A DNA stretch of 64,000 bases, from the NCBI GenBank assembly GCA_019285715.1, contig CP079108.1, forward strand, positions 3,983,001 to 4,047,000, written 5' to 3'. The position numbers and the translations under genes were made by a program. Source of the stretch: Sphingosinicellaceae bacterium. GTDB lineage: Bacteria > Pseudomonadota > Alphaproteobacteria > Sphingomonadales > Sphingomonadaceae. Below are positions 62,903 through 64,000 of the stretch, one piece after another. The notes below the pieces were generated by a model that had not been told where the DNA came from, searched no databases, and saw nothing but the letters and a program-made list of their open reading frames with translations. The first letter of the stretch is position 1. Every line of letters starts with the position of its first letter.

Positions 62903-64000
62903 CCCAGGCCTACGAAATCATCGACCACGAGTTCGACGTCGTGGTCCTCGGAGCGGGCGGGGCGGGTCTCCGCGCCACGCTTGGAATGGTCGCAGGGGGT
63001 CTGAGAACCGCATGCGTCACGAAGGTGTTTCCGACGCGCAGCCACACCGTCGCCGCGCAAGGGGGCATCAGTGCGGCGCTTGGCAATATGGCCGAAGATG
63101 ACTGGCGCTGGCACATGTACGACACGGTAGCCGGAGGAGTCTGGCTTACCGATCAGGACGCCGCTGAATTCATGTGCCGTCAGGCAATACCTGCGGTCGT
63201 CGAGCTCGAGCACCTTGGCGTACCGTTCAGCCGCACTGACGACGGACTCATCTACCAGCGACGCTTCGGCGGCCACACGACCCACTTTGCACGAGGCGAG
63301 TTGGCGCAGCGCTCCTGCGCCGCTGCCGACCGAACCGGACACGCCATCCTGCATACCCTCTACACGCAGTGCCTGAAGCATCGGGCGCGCTTCTTCGTGG
63401 AATACTTCGCTTTGGACCTCCTTATGGCCGAGGATGGTAGCTGCATCGGACTGCTTGCTTGGTGTCTCGAAGACGGAACGATCCACCGTTTCCGCGCTCA
63501 CCAAACTGTTGTCGCAACGGGCGGGTTCGGCCGCGCCTACGAGGCATGCACCTCCGCACACACCTGTACAGGGGACGGCAACGCGATGGCGCTTCGAGCC
63601 GGGTTGCCGTTGCAGGACATGGAATTCATCCAGTTCCATCCGACCGGACTGTACGGCGTCGGTTCTCTGATCACTGAAGGCGCGCGCGGTGAGGGCGGAT
63701 ACCTCACGAACGCGGCAGGCGAACGCTTTATGGCGAAGTATGCGCCGCGTGAGAAAGATTTGGCGAGCCGCGACATCACCAGTCATGCCGAAGGCGTCGA
63801 GATCCGTGAGGGCCGCGGCTGCGGCATGAACAAGGATCACATCCTTCTCCACCTTGAGGACATAGAGCGCACCCAGTTGCTGGAACGACTGCCCGGCATC
63901 ATTGAGACAGTGCGCATCTTCGCGGGCCTAGACGCCACGAAAGAGCCGATCCCGGTAGTGCCTACGGTGCACTACTGCATGGGCGGCATTCCGACCAACT
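62899..64000 (+). CDS. sdhA: Succinate dehydrogenase flavoprotein subunit, right-truncated
   Basis: The first 367 residues of the catalytic FAD subunit, cut by the window edge. [20 protein letters not shown] is the dinucleotide motif, and [18 protein letters not shown] includes the FAD-linking His. [36 protein letters not shown] and [11 protein letters not shown] are substrate-site segments. The usual HY[NM]MGG reads HYCMGG here, and [12 protein letters not shown] differs from the common DLASRDVVSRAM pattern, so this is a somewhat divergent copy. GTG 62899 overlaps sdhD by four bases. sdhB is expected beyond the edge. Confidence 0.93.
   Translation, partial: MTQAYEIIDHEFDVVVLGAGGAGLRATLGMVAGGLRTACVTKVFPTRSHTVAAQGGISAALGNMAEDDWRWHMYDTVAGGVWLTDQDAAEFMCRQAIPAVVELEHLGVPFSRTDDGLIYQRRFGGHTTHFARGELAQRSCAAADRTGHAILHTLYTQCLKHRARFFVEYFALDLLMAEDGSCIGLLAWCLEDGTIHRFRAHQTVVATGGFGRAYEACTSAHTCTGDGNAMALRAGLPLQDMEFIQFHPTGLYGVGSLITEGARGEGGYLTNAAGERFMAKYAPREKDLASRDITSHAEGVEIREGRGCGMNKDHILLHLEDIERTQLLERLPGIIETVRIFAGLDATKEPIPVVPTVHYCMGGIPTN

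Noticed and set aside
1-64000. CRISPR arrays, tRNA or rRNA genes, phage or plasmid replication genes
   Set aside because: I looked for regularly spaced direct repeats, tRNA-like clover patterns and rep/integrase motifs and saw none that stood up.

Overview
The window reads as a chromosomal segment of a GC-rich alphaproteobacterium, most likely a Sphingomonas-type sphingomonad. The evidence is the high GC content, an rpsU of alphaproteobacterial type, a small MKETGLDGRHRD protein that I associate with sphingomonads, a TonB receptor beside glycoside hydrolases, PEP-CTERM sorting and a BLUF photoreceptor. I see no rRNA, tRNA, CRISPR array, phage genes or replication genes.

Layout. (1) 1-6.1 kb: a left-truncated hypothetical gene, rpsU, an M13 metallopeptidase, a small XRE regulator and two exported or membrane proteins of unknown role. 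(2) 6.4-10.7 kb: three exported proteins (lactonase-type propeller, epoxide-hydrolase-type hydrolase, PQQ-type propeller) in a stretch that looks more A/T-rich than its surroundings. (3) 11.0-13.6 kb: a BLUF protein co-transcribed with a PAS-GGDEF-EAL protein, bracketed by IS110 and IS5 remnants. (4) 13.6-25.9 kb: a divergent carbohydrate locus. LysR, glycerate 2-kinase, MFS transporter, zinc dehydrogenase, Gfo/Idh/MocA oxidoreductase and GH36 alpha-galactosidase lie on the minus strand. A TonB receptor, a GH63/MGH1-like hydrolase and a PhyH dioxygenase lie on the plus strand. Two copies of a GTTG-N6-TTGCAACAGTGCG element (a T-N11-A box) flank the LysR gene. (5) 25.9-30.9 kb: an AraC regulator diverges from a PhyH dioxygenase, a tannase-type esterase, an ADP-ribosylglycohydrolase and a ribokinase. 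(6) 31.1-33.9 kb: an intact IS66 element (31233-33780) with 22-bp ends and an 8-bp target duplication sits in a decayed ROK sugar kinase.

(7) 34.2-44.6 kb: a membrane diguanylate cyclase, then a tightly coupled seven-gene oxidative operon: gluconate-dehydrogenase-type small subunit, GMC flavoenzyme, GH1 beta-glycosidase, TPP oxidase, hydrolase, FMN 2-hydroxyacid oxidase, and an MRJP propeller fused to a DUF1440 membrane domain. (8) 44.7-50.4 kb: an IS66 tnpA remnant, a PEP-CTERM propeller, a shattered acyl-CoA dehydrogenase, an APC permease with a VOC protein, and a small acidic protein. (9) 50.8-57.2 kb: a hydrolase-OsmC fusion, tandem DUF417 membrane proteins with a Crp/Fnr regulator, then SnoaL, SDR and dehalogenase-type hydrolase genes. 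(10) 57.6-64 kb: an amidase, an imidase/PgdA-type deacetylase, a CxxC protein and a CobW GTPase. These are followed by an SMR exporter and sdhC-sdhD-sdhA, with sdhA running off the right edge.

The two most coherent metabolic readings are uptake and breakdown of a glycosylated glycerate in (4), and cyclic-imide hydrolysis to a dicarboxylate feeding a nearby succinate dehydrogenase in (10). Both are inferences from gene content.
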